Of a stretch of DNA of 64,000 bases, positions 1 through 7,890 are shown piece by piece; position 1 is the stretch's first letter; each line of letters starts with the position of its first letter. This DNA comes from AC-32 sp963772975 (lineage in GTDB: Bacteria; Actinomycetota; Thermoleophilia; Gaiellales; Gaiellaceae), in assembly GCA_963772975.1 (NCBI GenBank), contig CAVYZH010000010.1:310001-374000 (forward strand). The letters run 5' to 3'. A program made the translations under genes and the position numbers. Below the pieces are notes generated by a model. It had not been told where the DNA came from and did not search any database. It saw only the letters and a program-made list of their open reading frames with translations.

Positions 1-256
1 AGAAGGTGTTCTCCTTCAGCTCGGTCACCGTGATGCGGACGATCTGGACGCCGAGCTCGCCGAGCATGTCGGTCACGAGATCGTGGGTCAGCGGCCGCGG
101 GGTGCTCGCCCCCTGGAGCTTCATCAGGATCGCCGCCGCCTCCGGGTGACCGATCCAGATCGGGAGGAACTTGTTCCCGTCGGCCGTCTTCAGCAGCACG
201 ATCGGCTGCTTGCCGACGAGGTCGAAGCTCACGCCGTAGATGACCATCTCGTACAT
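1..256 (-). CDS. Bifunctional nuclease family protein (DUF151), partial
   Basis: This is the N-terminal part of a DUF151/BFN-domain protein; its C-terminus lies beyond the left edge. The visible 85 residues begin MYEMVIYGVSFDL and contain the family pattern of a short strand followed by LLKTADGNKFLPIWIGHPEA, which is the conserved core of plant and bacterial bifunctional nuclease homologues. The family is linked to nuclease activity in plants, but in bacteria the role is unproven. The start is taken at the ATG at 256; a second in-frame ATG follows at 247. It is in the same direction as the tRNA and the small gene downstream of position 637. Confidence 0.8.
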   Translation of the reverse strand, partial: MYEMVIYGVSFDLVGKQPIVLLKTADGNKFLPIWIGHPEAAAILMKLQGASTPRPLTHDLVTDMLGELGVQIVRITVTELKENTF

Positions 257-296
257 CAAGCGTCCCCGGCTCGGGTCATAGCCTCAGGGTACCGGC

Positions 297-482
297 TCAA
301 ACTCCGCGTAGAGGGGGGCGATCGGGCGGCGGCTCGAGCTCGACATCGTCCGCGGGAACGGTGCGCGCCTCGCCGGTCAGGGCGTCCTCGAGGAAGGCCT
401 GTCGCTGGGGCAGACCCATGGGGTCGAGGCCGCGCAGGTAGTACTGCCGGCCCTCGTAGAGGACGATTTCACCGATGTTCAT
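297..482 (-). CDS. Small conserved-looking hypothetical protein (61 aa)
   Basis: A 61-residue protein starting MNIGEIVLYEGRQYYLRG and carrying an acidic, proline-rich tail. The reading frame is open up to an ATG at 530, but the shorter start at 482 is preferred because the 16 extra residues look like random GC-rich coding and the core begins cleanly with a beta-rich segment. No catalytic motif is visible. The layout (short strands, LEDALTGEARTV) resembles small DUF-type beta proteins found in this group of actinobacteria, but I do not recognise a function. It lies 40 bases upstream of the DUF151 gene and may be cotranscribed with it. Confidence 0.55.
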   Translation of the reverse strand: MNIGEIVLYEGRQYYLRGLDPMGLPQRQAFLEDALTGEARTVPADDVELEPPPDRPPLRGV

Positions 483-563
483 GGCCGCAGTTCTTGAGAC
501 GTCATCGGCCGGGATTGGCCTGTTCGCCATCCCTAGGGCGGGGGGCGACTAGAAAGAGGGAAA

Positions 564-637
564 TGGGCGATCGTGGATTCGAACCACGGACCTCCGCCTT
601 ATCAGAGCGGCGCTCTAACCAACTGAGCTAATCGCCC
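564..637 (-). tRNA. tRNA-Ile (anticodon GAT)
   Basis: The minus strand folds as a complete 74-nt cloverleaf. The acceptor arm GGGCGAT pairs with ATCGCCC, the D arm carries AGCTCAGTTGGTTAGAGC, the anticodon loop is CTGATAA with anticodon GAT, and the T arm has GGTTCGAATCC. The discriminator base is A and CCA is not encoded. No rRNA gene is visible beside it. Confidence 0.97.
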
Positions 638-671
638 GGGCGGCCCAGTCTAGCGGCACCTTTTGAGCGCG

Positions 672-1637
672 TCAGGCTGTCTGGAACTCGGCCCACAGCG
701 GCCGGTGATCCGAGACGTGGAAGCGTGTGAAGGCGCGGAACTGCGTCTCCGTTCGTTGTGGGTCGCTCCAGAGGTCCTGGAAGAGCGCGCCGTCGAAGTC
801 GAAGACGTTGCAGCTCCCGCTGAAGCGGGTCATGGTCGCGCCCGGGAAGAACGCGATCTGGTCGTACTGGTTGTCGGAGGCGATCGCGGAGCCGATCTGC
901 GAGCTGTGCGGCGGGGTGGTCAGGCCGAGTGAGACGAGGGCGTCGAAGATGCGGTCGCCGGGGGCGGCCATGGGGAGGTTGAAGTCGCCGAGCGGGACGA
1001 TGTCGCCGACGTACGACTTCTTGTCGCGGTGCGTCTTGTCGGCCCACCACGCGACGGCGAAGGTCTCGAGCGTGCGGCGGTCGAGGTCGGCCGGGGCATC
1101 CGAGCCGTAGAAGAGGTGCACGTTCAGCAGCGCGAAACGGAAGGCGCCCGACTCGAAGCTCGCCAGGTAGGGGCCGCGGTCGAAGCCCGCGAACGCGGTG
1201 GTGGCGCCGGCGACTGCGATCCTCGGCAGCTGGCTCGGCGGGATCGCGACGCGGCCGACCTCCCGCAGGCGGGTGACCTTACGACTGTCGTAGAGGAACG
1301 CCTGACGCTCGCGGTTGCCGGACGCATCCGAGAAGAGCAGGTCGTAGCGCGCCGGCAGGTGCGAGTGGATCGCCTCGATCCCGCGCAGGTCGGCGTTCAC
1401 CTCCTGCACCGCGACGAGGTCGAACCAGCTGATCACCTCGGCGATCAGCGCGTAGTCGCTGTCGAGCCGGTCCTGGACGCCGAGGTTGGCGATGTTCCAC
1501 GTCGCGACGAGCAGGCGGCCCTTTCCCTTCGCCGGAATCTGCCGGCCCGGCTTGTGCTTGCGGTAGTCGCGCAGCGCTGCGACTTCGTGGGCGAGGTCGT
1601 AGGAATAGTCGAAGCGAGGCTTCGGGAACGGCGGCAC
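672..1637 (-). CDS. Endonuclease/exonuclease/phosphatase (EEP) superfamily protein
   Basis: A 321-residue EEP-fold phosphoesterase. Family landmarks appear in order: ATWNIANLG (metal-binding Asn), VAVQEVNADL (catalytic Glu), VPLGDFNLPM (Asp/Asn pair) and the C-terminal VSDHRPLWAEF with the catalytic Asp-His. These residues form the magnesium-dependent active site shared by DNase I-like nucleases, sphingomyelinases and inositol phosphatases. There is no signal peptide, so it is probably cytoplasmic. The substrate cannot be named from sequence. It lies alone between the tRNA and a divergent CGNR regulator, 53 bases away. Confidence 0.85.
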   Translation of the reverse strand: MPPFPKPRFDYSYDLAHEVAALRDYRKHKPGRQIPAKGKGRLLVATWNIANLGVQDRLDSDYALIAEVISWFDLVAVQEVNADLRGIEAIHSHLPARYDLLFSDASGNRERQAFLYDSRKVTRLREVGRVAIPPSQLPRIAVAGATTAFAGFDRGPYLASFESGAFRFALLNVHLFYGSDAPADLDRRTLETFAVAWWADKTHRDKKSYVGDIVPLGDFNLPMAAPGDRIFDALVSLGLTTPPHSSQIGSAIASDNQYDQIAFFPGATMTRFSGSCNVFDFDGALFQDLWSDPQRTETQFRAFTRFHVSDHRPLWAEFQTA

Positions 1638-1690
1638 CTTCGACCGATTTCAGCGACCAGGGCAGGCGCTGTCAATACCGTGTAGGCGAA

Positions 1691-2293
1691 ATGCCTCTGA
1701 CGCGAGACGAGACGCGCGGCTCCGGCCTGGCGGTGGCGATCGACCTGGTCAACACCTGGGACGAGCTCGAGCCCGAGCCCGACCTGATCGAGGGGCTGGA
1801 GGACGTCCGCACCTGGCTCGAGTGGCACGGGCTGTCGGCGGCCGCAAGGCGTGTCGGAGAAGCCGACGTCGACCCCGTCCGCGCGCTGCGGGCCCGGTTC
1901 GACCGGGTCTTCGACGCCGGCGGCGAGGACGCGGCGGCGAGCCTTCTCAACGAGCTCGTGCGCGAGTACGGGACGCCGCCGGTGCTCGAGCGCGCCGACG
2001 GCGGCTGGCGCCTCCGGTCGTGGCCGGACCAGAGCGAAGGCTTGCCGGCGGTCGCGGCCTACGCGACCGCGGGACTGCTCGCCGCCTTCCAGGAGCTGGG
2101 CTGGGCGCGCTTCGGCCGCTGCGCCGGCTCCCCGTGCCGCTGTGCGTATGTCGACCGCAGCCGGAACCGTTCACGCCGCTACTGCTGCACCCTCTGCGCC
2201 GACCGTGTCACCCAGGCGCAGTACCGCGCGCGCAGACGGGAGGCGTCCCGCCCCGAGAGGGCTGGGGCGGGACGCGGGGGCAAGAGGAGCTAG
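1691..2293 (+). CDS. CGNR zinc-finger transcriptional regulator (ABATE domain)
   Basis: A 200-residue protein of the ABATE/CGNR family. The N-terminal part contains LAVAIDLVNTWDE, the usual ABATE opening. The C-terminal zinc finger, at roughly residues 140-185, has CAGSPCRCAYVDRSRNRSRR followed by YCCTLCADRVTQAQYRARR, so all four zinc-binding cysteines and the basic tail expected for DNA or RNA contact are present. Related proteins are putative stress or antibiotic-responsive regulators, but their targets are largely unknown. It is divergent from the EEP gene. Its stop codon overlaps the stop of the convergent secreted-protein gene by three bases. Confidence 0.85.
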   Translation: MPLTRDETRGSGLAVAIDLVNTWDELEPEPDLIEGLEDVRTWLEWHGLSAAARRVGEADVDPVRALRARFDRVFDAGGEDAAASLLNELVREYGTPPVLERADGGWRLRSWPDQSEGLPAVAAYATAGLLAAFQELGWARFGRCAGSPCRCAYVDRSRNRSRRYCCTLCADRVTQAQYRARRREASRPERAGAGRGGKRS

Positions 2294-2796
2294 GAGAGTC
2301 CCTCGCAGGTCGCCGGGAACTGGTTCGGGTCCTGGTGCCCGGTCGACTTCACGATCGAGAGCGGGGTGTTCACGTCGCTCGCGTCGGCGATGTAGACGAG
2401 CTTGCCGACGTCGGCGAAGATCGTCCCCTGGCCGGGAGCGGTCAGGTGGCCGTCGTTGCCGTTGATCGTCACCGTCACGGTGCCGTCGGCGTTTGGCTCG
2501 ACGATGAACGGCCCGGCGAGGACCGTCGAGAGCGTCTTGCCGTTTGCCGGGTTCGTGTAGGTGATGTGGAAGTCGACGGCGTGCGTGGCGTCCTTGCCGT
2601 TCGGGTAGACCGTCTCGCGCAGCGTGCCCTGGCTGTGCACGATGAACGGGAACGGGCAGGCGCCCGCCGGGAGCGTGAACGTGCGGTCGATCGTGGTGAT
2701 CGTCGTCACGGGCTGGTCGGCAGCAGCGGTCTGAACGAGCCCTGCGAACGCGAGCACCGCGATCACGACCACACCGCTGAATGACCGTCTCTTCAT
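2290..2796 (-). CDS. Secreted hypothetical protein
   Basis: A 168-residue protein with a clear Sec signal peptide: basic MKRRS, a hydrophobic stretch ending VQTAAA, and a probable cleavage before DQPV. The mature part is rich in Thr, Val and Asn and seems all-beta, with one pair of cysteines (ACPF near residue 47 and TCEG near the C-terminus) that could form a disulphide. No enzymatic motif is visible. Similar short secreted proteins are common and unnamed in soil actinobacteria. An 18-base inverted repeat lies about 35 bases upstream of the ATG. Function unknown. Confidence 0.7.
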   Translation of the reverse strand: MKRRSFSGVVVIAVLAFAGLVQTAAADQPVTTITTIDRTFTLPAGACPFPFIVHSQGTLRETVYPNGKDATHAVDFHITYTNPANGKTLSTVLAGPFIVEPNADGTVTVTINGNDGHLTAPGQGTIFADVGKLVYIADASDVNTPLSIVKSTGHQDPNQFPATCEGLS

Positions 2797-2830
2797 CTGG
2801 CCCTCCGTCAGTCACGTATCCGTGAAAGAC

Positions 2831-2848
2831 GCTGACGTGCGCGTCAGC
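2831..2848. promoter_or_regulatory. Inverted repeat upstream of secreted-protein gene
   Basis: GCTGACG-TGCG-CGTCAGC is a perfect 7-base inverted repeat in the 90-base gap between the genes at 2290-2796 and 2887-3135. Its position just upstream of the secreted-protein gene fits an operator for a dimeric regulator, but it could also form the tip of a terminator for the hypothetical gene; there is no T run. Confidence 0.35.
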
Positions 2849-2886
2849 TGCTAAGACGGCTACGGCGCTGATCGGTTAGGCGCGGC

Positions 2887-3135
2887 TCAGTGAACGATCT
2901 CGGTGCGGACGAGGTAGTCCTCGACCGCGAGCAGGAAGCTCTCGTCGTTCGCGATCTCGACCAGCGTGCCCTTGGTCAGCTCGTCGAGCTCCGCGTCATG
3001 GGTGAGCTCGAACAGGAACGGGGCCAGCTTGCCGGCCTGCGAGAGTGCGGACATGCGCAGGACCAGGTCGCGCGTCATGTCGTCCTGGCTAATCGCCTCG
3101 AAGGACTCGAGGTTGTCACGGAGCTGTTCGAGCAT
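2887..3135 (-). CDS. Small acidic hypothetical protein downstream of parB
   Basis: An 82-residue, all-helical, acidic protein starting MLEQLRDNLESFEAI. It contains no cysteine, no membrane segment and no recognisable motif. Its base composition and codon use match the neighbouring genes and it has the same direction as parB, 39 bases downstream of it, so it is probably a real member of the same transcription unit. I do not recognise the family. The amphipathic helices would suit a small adaptor or partner protein, but that is a guess. Confidence 0.55.
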   Translation of the reverse strand: MLEQLRDNLESFEAISQDDMTRDLVLRMSALSQAGKLAPFLFELTHDAELDELTKGTLVEIANDESFLLAVEDYLVRTEIVH

Positions 3136-3174
3136 GCCATTGAGTCAACGACCCTCGACCGCCATTGGGTACGG

Positions 3175-4017
3175 CTAGGCGAGTCGCTCGAGCGCTTCGG
3201 CGAGCTCGGCCAGCTCGGTCTCGTCGCTGAAGGCGATCTCGAGCCTTCCCGAGACGATGCGAGCAGGGAAGCCCGTCAGTCGCTCGGCGGCCTTGCGGAC
3301 CCGCTCTGCCAGCAGCGGATCGACCTTCGGCACCTTGCGAGGCTTGGTCTTCGCGCCTGCCCAGCGCGCGGCGCGCTCAGCCGCACGGACCGACAACCCG
3401 CGCCGGACGATCTGGCGCGCGAGGCGACGACGGCCGTCGTGGTCCGGGACGGCGAGCACGGCACGGGCGTGGCCTTCGGTCAGCTCGCCGCGCTCGACGA
3501 GCCCGAGCACGTCGTCCGGGAGCTCGAGCAGTCGCAGCCGGTTGGAGACGGTCGGTTTGGCCTTGCCCACCCGCTCGGACAGGTCTCCGAGCGAGAGCTC
3601 GAACTCGTCGAGCAGGAGTGCGTAGGCGCGGGCCTCCTCGACCGCAGAAAGCTCCTCGCGCGCGACGTTCTCGACCAGCCCGAGCAGCAGCGTCTCGCGG
3701 TCATCGGCCTCGCGCACGAGCGCCGGAACCGTCGGCAACCCGGCCTCCTGCGCCGCGCGCCAGCGCCGTTCGCCCGCGATCAGCTCGAACCCACCCGCCG
3801 CTCGCGGCCGCACGACCACCGGCTGGACGAGCCCCTGCGAGCGAATGGAGTCGGCCAGCGCCGAGGTCGACTCGTGGTCGAAGCGCTTCCGCGGCTGCCG
3901 GGGGTTCGCGTGGATTGTCTCGACGGGCAAGTGCGCCAGTTCGGGCTCACCCGGGCCACCGACGAGCAGCTCCAGGCCACGGCCGAGGCCGCGTCTCTTC
4001 TCAGGTACGGCCGACAA
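3175..4017 (-). CDS. parB: Chromosome-partitioning protein ParB
   Basis: A 280-residue ParB. The N-terminal GLGRGLELLVGG box is followed by the ParB/Srx CTPase domain with NPRQPRKRFD (residues about 38-47) and the box GERRWRAAQEAGL, then the ENVAREELSAVEEARAY segment and a helix-turn-helix around KPTVSNRLRLLELP that binds parS. The C-terminal part is a dimerisation domain. ParB loads on parS near the origin, slides as a CTP clamp and is moved by ParA. It overlaps the upstream parA gene by 17 bases. I found no clear parS match to the usual GTTTCACGTGAAAC in this window. Confidence 0.95.
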   Translation of the reverse strand: MSAVPEKRRGLGRGLELLVGGPGEPELAHLPVETIHANPRQPRKRFDHESTSALADSIRSQGLVQPVVVRPRAAGGFELIAGERRWRAAQEAGLPTVPALVREADDRETLLLGLVENVAREELSAVEEARAYALLLDEFELSLGDLSERVGKAKPTVSNRLRLLELPDDVLGLVERGELTEGHARAVLAVPDHDGRRRLARQIVRRGLSVRAAERAARWAGAKTKPRKVPKVDPLLAERVRKAAERLTGFPARIVSGRLEIAFSDETELAELAEALERLA

Positions 4018-4756
4018 GCTCCATCGCCACCTTCCAGTACGCGTCGGCTCCCGCCGAGTCGCGGTCGTAGGCCGTCACGGGAAGTCCATGGCTCGGAGCC
4101 TCGGCCACCCGCACCGAGCGCGGCACCGAGGTGCGGAAGACCAGGTCGCCGAAGTGCCGCCGCACCTCGTCGCTGACATCCGCGGCGAGCCGCGTGCGCC
4201 GGTCGACCATCGTCAGGAGCACGCCGCCGAGCGCGAGCTTGGGATTGAGGCGCGAACGCACGAGCTCGACCGAGCCGACGAGTTGCGCGAGCCCTTCGAG
4301 CGCGTAGTACTCGGCCTGCACCGGCACGAGCACGCGGTCGGCGGCGGCCAGCGCGTTGACCGTCAGCGGGCCGAGCGCCGGCGGGCAGTCGACGAAGACG
4401 AAGGCGTACTCCGCGGTCGCACCGGCGAGTGCGTCGGCCAGGTAGCGCTCGCCGTCGCCGAGCCGCGACAGCTCCACGGCGGCGCCGGCCAGCTCCGGCT
4501 TGGCCGGCACGAGGTCGAGCCGGGCGAAGCGCGTCGGCCGCGCCAGCTTCGACAGCGGGATGCCGTCGAGCAGGTCGAGCGACGAGGTGCCATTGGCGCG
4601 CTCGCCGAGCCCGGAGGTCGCATTCGCCTGCGGGTCGAGGTCAACCACGAGCGTCCTCTCGCCGGCCTCGGCGAGGCAGGCGGCGAGGTTGATCGCGGTC
4701 GTCGTCTTGCCGACGCCGCCCTTCTGGTTCGCAAGCGCGTAGATCCGGCCGGGCAC
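4001..4756 (-). CDS. parA: Chromosome-partitioning ATPase ParA (Soj)
   Basis: A 251-residue ParA/Soj ATPase. It shows the deviant Walker A motif KGGVGKTTTAINLA near the N-terminus, switch I around DLDPQANATSGLG and Walker B around VFVDCPPALGPLTVNAL. ParA dimers bind DNA with ATP and pull ParB-parS complexes to segregate the origins. The GTG/ATG region at 4756 gives the usual short N-terminus MPGRIYALANQ. The gene lies 13 bases downstream of rsmG and overlaps parB, the standard rsmG-parA-parB order at bacterial origins. Confidence 0.95.
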   Translation of the reverse strand: MPGRIYALANQKGGVGKTTTAINLAACLAEAGERTLVVDLDPQANATSGLGERANGTSSLDLLDGIPLSKLARPTRFARLDLVPAKPELAGAAVELSRLGDGERYLADALAGATAEYAFVFVDCPPALGPLTVNALAAADRVLVPVQAEYYALEGLAQLVGSVELVRSRLNPKLALGGVLLTMVDRRTRLAADVSDEVRRHFGDLVFRTSVPRSVRVAEAPSHGLPVTAYDRDSAGADAYWKVAMELVGRT

Positions 4757-4769
4757 ACCGAGACGCTAA

Positions 4770-5348
4770 CTACGCCAGCGGACGTTTTCGGGCCACGCCG
4801 GGGCGGCGCGGGAAGCCCGGCGGGGTCGGCCCCAGCTTGCGCAGCACGAGCAGGCCCGGTGGCGAGTCGAGCTCGAGCTCGGCCGCCAGCAGCTCGGCCA
4901 CCTGCGACACGCGGTCGGCCTGCGCGGTCGGACCGACGTAGAGCACCGCCACACCGCCCGGAGCGACCAGCGGCAGGCACCACTCCGCCGCGACCGGCGG
5001 CGGCGCGAGTGCCTTCGCGACGGCGACGCCCCACGTGTCGAGCGGCTGCTCCTCGGCGCGGCCGCAGACGACCCGCAAGTTCGCCAGGTCGGCGGTCCAG
5101 CGCCCGAGAAAGTCGCACTTGCGTTGCGTCGCCTCGAGCAGCGTCACCTCGCGCTCGGGCAAGGCCTGCGCCAGCGGGATCCCCGGCGCGCCCCCGCCGG
5201 AGCCGACGTCGACGATCGGGCCGCCGAAGCGCTGCACCGTCTCGAGCGCCGCGAGGCTCTCGTCGAGATGCACCCGTCGCGCCTCGTCGCCGGAGAGCGA
5301 GGTCAGCCCGGGCGTGGCGACGAGCTCGGCGAGCCAGCGCTCGATCAC
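4770..5348 (-). CDS. rsmG: 16S rRNA (guanine527-N7)-methyltransferase RsmG (GidB)
   Basis: A 192-residue SAM-dependent methyltransferase. The SAM-binding motif VDVGSGGGAPGIPLA at about residues 46-60 and the downstream LLEATQRKCDFL and VVCGRAEE segments are typical of RsmG/GidB. It methylates N7 of G527 in the 530 loop of 16S rRNA; loss of the enzyme gives low-level streptomycin resistance in other bacteria. The C-terminus is shortened to a proline- and arginine-rich tail. Its start overlaps the jag stop by four bases, implying translational coupling. Confidence 0.93.
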   Translation of the reverse strand: MIERWLAELVATPGLTSLSGDEARRVHLDESLAALETVQRFGGPIVDVGSGGGAPGIPLAQALPEREVTLLEATQRKCDFLGRWTADLANLRVVCGRAEEQPLDTWGVAVAKALAPPPVAAEWCLPLVAPGGVAVLYVGPTAQADRVSQVAELLAAELELDSPPGLLVLRKLGPTPPGFPRRPGVARKRPLA

Positions 5349-6037
5349 ACGGGGTCGATCACGACGAAGCGGTTGGGCTCGGTGCCCTCGCTGCGCGTGA
5401 CCACGCCCGCGTTGTCCTGCAAACAGACGTGCACGACCTTGCGCTCGACGGCCGTCATCGGTTCGAGCTCGACGGAGCGCGCCGAGGCGATCGCCCGCTC
5501 GGCGCTACGGTTCGCAATCGCCGCGAGCGCCTCCTCGCGCCGCGCCCGGTAGCCGGCGGCGTCCACGATCACCGCCTTGCGCTCGTCCCCGCGGCCGCGC
5601 CAGACAACCGCGTTGGCGAGGTACTGAATCGCGTCGATCGTCTGCCCGTGCTTGCCGATCACGAGCCCGAGCTCGCGGCCGACCACCGTCGCGGTCACGC
5701 GCTCGTCGCTCTCCGCGATCTCGATCTGGGCGCGCACGCCGATCGCTTCGAGGATGTGCTCGACCACGCCGCGCACCTCGGTGGCCTGCTCGCCTTCGTC
5801 GACAGGCGGGGCCGCCGGCTCCTCGACCGCGGTCGCGGCGTCGACCGAAGCCACGACCCGAGCCGGCGCGAAACCGACACCGAGCAGGCCGCGCTCGCCC
5901 TCGGAGACGACCTGGAAGCGAACCGCCGCCTTGTCGATTCCCGGGCGAAGCTTCTCGAGCTCACGCAGCGCGGCCCACTTCGCCTCGCCGACGGTCTCGC
6001 CGGTTGCTTCGACCTGCACGGACTCGGTCTCGGTCAT
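5345..6037 (-). CDS. jag: RNA-binding protein Jag/KhpB (SpoIIIJ-associated)
   Basis: A 230-residue Jag protein. It starts MTETESVQVEATGETVGEA, giving the Jag-N domain (VGEAKWAALRELEKL, GERGLLGVGFAPARV) at roughly residues 10-65, a type II KH domain around ELGLVIGKHGQTIDAIQYL, and a C-terminal R3H domain ending EGTEPNRFVVID. KhpB/Jag proteins bind RNA and affect cell division and envelope growth. The frame is open far upstream, but the ATG at 6037 is chosen because it forms an ATGA overlap with yidC and gives the conserved N-terminus. Confidence 0.92.
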   Translation of the reverse strand: MTETESVQVEATGETVGEAKWAALRELEKLRPGIDKAAVRFQVVSEGERGLLGVGFAPARVVASVDAATAVEEPAAPPVDEGEQATEVRGVVEHILEAIGVRAQIEIAESDERVTATVVGRELGLVIGKHGQTIDAIQYLANAVVWRGRGDERKAVIVDAAGYRARREEALAAIANRSAERAIASARSVELEPMTAVERKVVHVCLQDNAGVVTRSEGTEPNRFVVIDPV

Positions 6038-6825
6038 CTGCGCGCCCCGCGCTTCTTGCGCTTGACCTTCCTCGGCTGCGACGGCGTGGCCGGAGCCGGC
6101 GCGGGCTCCGGCGCGACCGCGGTCGCCACCTCTTTGGGCGGCGTGCGCGAGGAGCGCTTCTCGGGCGCCGCCGGTCGCGGCATCAGCCGACGGGTGACGA
6201 GGCCCTGCCCGACCGTCCACAGGTTCGTCGTCATCCAGTAGAGGATGAGCCCGACCTTGAAGTTGATGATGAACGGAATGAAGACGATCGGCAGCACGAG
6301 CAGCATGATGCGCTGCGACTTCTCGGCAGTCGCGCTCATGAAGTAGCTCGAGGCGAGCTGGCTGAGCGCGTAGACGGCGACCAGCACCGGCCCCCAGCCT
6401 GCGGAGGCCTTGTCGGTGATGTTCCAGAGGCCGAGCCATTCGAGGTTGTCGCCCGGCAGGTGCGGGAAGTGCTTCAGCACCAGGTAGAGCGAGATGAAGA
6501 CCGGGAACTGCGCCAGCAGCGGCAGGCACGACGAGGCCGGGTTGATGTTGTTCTCGCGGTAGAACTTCATCAGCTCTTCCTGCTGCCGCTTCTTGTCGGC
6601 CTTGTACTTCTTCTGGAGCTCCTTCATCTGGGGCGCGTGCCGCTGCAGGTTCTGCATCGAGTGGATCTGCCGGACGGTCAGCGGCACCAGGATCAGCCGC
6701 ACGATCACCGTCAGCGCGACGATCGACCATGCCCACGTGAAGCCGATCGTGCCGTGCGGGCCGAGCCATTCGAGCACGTTCCGGAGGAGGTTCTCGAGCG
6801 GGGTGAGGATGTGCGCGAGGATCAC
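6034..6825 (-). CDS. yidC: Membrane protein insertase YidC (Oxa1 family)
   Basis: A 263-residue Oxa1-type insertase. Transmembrane segments surround a cytoplasmic loop LQRHAPQMKELQKKYK, the family hairpin, and the segment NINPASSCLPLLAQFPVFIS is the conserved P-x-LPxxxQ core. The C-terminal tail is strongly basic and ends KVKRKKRGARR, probably contacting the ribosome. The start is a GTG at 6825 that overlaps the yidD stop as GTGA; the reading frame upstream of it is only a shadow of yidD and rnpA. The product inserts membrane proteins alone or with SecYEG. Confidence 0.93.
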   Translation of the reverse strand: MILAHILTPLENLLRNVLEWLGPHGTIGFTWAWSIVALTVIVRLILVPLTVRQIHSMQNLQRHAPQMKELQKKYKADKKRQQEELMKFYRENNINPASSCLPLLAQFPVFISLYLVLKHFPHLPGDNLEWLGLWNITDKASAGWGPVLVAVYALSQLASSYFMSATAEKSQRIMLLVLPIVFIPFIINFKVGLILYWMTTNLWTVGQGLVTRRLMPRPAAPEKRSSRTPPKEVATAVAPEPAPAPATPSQPRKVKRKKRGARR

Positions 6826-7070
6826 CGGAACAGCCTCTGGCCGTGTGCGTAGTCGACCCCACCGCGGCTCCAAGGGTTGCAGCGCAAGAGGCGCCAGCCG
6901 GCGAGGATCGAGCCCCGCACGAGCCCGTGCTGGCGGAGCGCGTCGAGCGCGTACTGCGAGCAGGTCGGGTGGTACTTGCACGAGCCGCGCGAGAGCTGGC
7001 CGAAGGTGCAGCGCCACATGTAGACGAGGCCGAGCCCGACATAGGCCGGCGCGCGCAAGGCGATCCTCAT
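6822..7070 (-). CDS. yidD: Membrane protein insertion efficiency factor YidD
   Basis: An 82-residue YidD. The defining segment SCKYHPTCSQYALDAL is followed by WRLLRCNPWSRGGVD, giving the conserved cysteines and the NPWSxGGxD ending. The N-terminal helix is amphipathic and attaches the protein to the membrane, where it assists YidC. It overlaps rnpA (ATGA at 7070-7067) and yidC (GTGA at 6825-6822), so the three genes are likely translated as a coupled set. Confidence 0.95.
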   Translation of the reverse strand: MRIALRAPAYVGLGLVYMWRCTFGQLSRGSCKYHPTCSQYALDALRQHGLVRGSILAGWRLLRCNPWSRGGVDYAHGQRLFR

Positions 7071-7411
7071 GCCGCCGCCTTGGCGAGGATCTCGTCGACA
7101 CGCTCGCCGAGCCAGTCGAAGCCCCGCGTTTCGACGGCCTCGGCCAGGCCGGGGCGCACGACGAGCACGTAATCCTGGTCCTGAGGCAGCTCCGCCACGC
7201 GGGCGCGGAAGGTCTCGCGCAGGCGGCGCTTCATCCTGTTGCGCACGACCGCCGGGCCGACCGCCTTCGGCACGGCGAGGCCGAGGCGAGGTCCCTCACC
7301 GTCCTCGCGCGCGAACCAGTAGAGGACGAGGAAGCGTGTCGAGACCGAGCGGCCGTGGCGATAGACCGCGTCGAAGTCACGCGAGCGCGAGAGGCGGTGG
7401 CGGCGTTGCAC
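7067..7411 (-). CDS. rnpA: Ribonuclease P protein component
   Basis: A 114-residue basic RNase P protein that assists the RNA subunit in maturing tRNA 5' ends. The start is the GTG at 7411, giving VQRRHRLSRSRDFDAVYRHG, the usual N-terminus; the open frame further upstream is the complement frame of rpmH and is not used. The RNR motif region AVVRNRMKRRLRE contacts the RNA. It lies 17 bases after rpmH in the standard rpmH-rnpA pair. Confidence 0.93.
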   Translation of the reverse strand: MQRRHRLSRSRDFDAVYRHGRSVSTRFLVLYWFAREDGEGPRLGLAVPKAVGPAVVRNRMKRRLRETFRARVAELPQDQDYVLVVRPGLAEAVETRGFDWLGERVDEILAKAAA

Positions 7412-7428
7412 GCGCGTGCCCAGCGGCG

Positions 7429-7563
7429 TCAGGCCGAGAGGCGCTTGCGACCCCTCGCGCGGCGCCGCTTGAGAATCACGCGCCCGGCCCGGGTGGACAT
7501 CCGGGCACGGAAGCCGTGGCGACGCTTCCGCCTGCGCACATTGGGCTGGTAGGTCCGCTTCAC
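7429..7563 (-). CDS. rpmH: 50S ribosomal protein L34
   Basis: A 44-residue L34 protein. From the GTG at 7563 it reads VKRTYQPNVRRRKRRHGF and continues with STRAGRVILKRRRARGRKRLSA, matching the family along its entire length. It begins the leftward rpmH-rnpA-yidD-yidC-jag-rsmG-parAB block and is divergent from dnaA across the candidate origin. Confidence 0.96.
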   Translation of the reverse strand: MKRTYQPNVRRRKRRHGFRARMSTRAGRVILKRRRARGRKRLSA

Positions 7564-7890
7564 GAGTCGAATGAGGGAAGAAGAACCGCCCGATTCCCGG
7601 GCGGCGCGAAGGCAGTATAGCGAGGCCGTGAGGGGTGGTTCTCCACAGGCTGGAGGGCGCACAAGCGAGAGGCGAATCGTGGGGCGAGTGCGGGGCGGAC
7701 CGCTGCAAGCGTCGCCTCGACCGGCAGCATCGTCCACACCTGTGGACGGCGGTGTGGAGGGTGTGCTTTTACCTGCAAATTGCGACTTTTTCTTCCACGC
7801 GAGCTCGTCCGAGGAGGGCGTTGTGAGGCCGCCGTAACGCTGCTATGCTCGCCGCTCGCCAGTTCCCCGACAAGGAGTGCGTCCGGCGGC
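7564..7890. other. oriC: Candidate oriC: rpmH-dnaA intergenic region
   Basis: This 327-base gap separates the divergent rpmH and dnaA genes. It contains several DnaA-box-like elements: TTCTCCACA at 7639-7647 (one mismatch to TTATCCACA), a perfect inverted repeat CGTCCACA-CC-TGTGGACG at 7731-7748, and GTGTGGA at 7752-7758. An AT-rich patch with ACTTTTTCTTCC lies at 7785-7796 and could be the unwinding element. Promoters for both flanking genes must also lie here. The flip of gene direction at this gap supports an origin, but in many actinobacteria the boxes lie between dnaA and dnaN instead. Confidence 0.6.

Noticed and set aside
3845..6241. A 798-codon plus-strand frame opposite parA, rsmG, jag and yidC.
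   Set aside because: It runs antisense through four certain genes and has no recognisable protein features.
5345..7042. A 565-residue fusion of Jag with an upstream extension.
   Set aside because: The upstream part is an out-of-frame reading of yidC and yidD; the internal ATG at 6037 overlaps the yidC stop properly.
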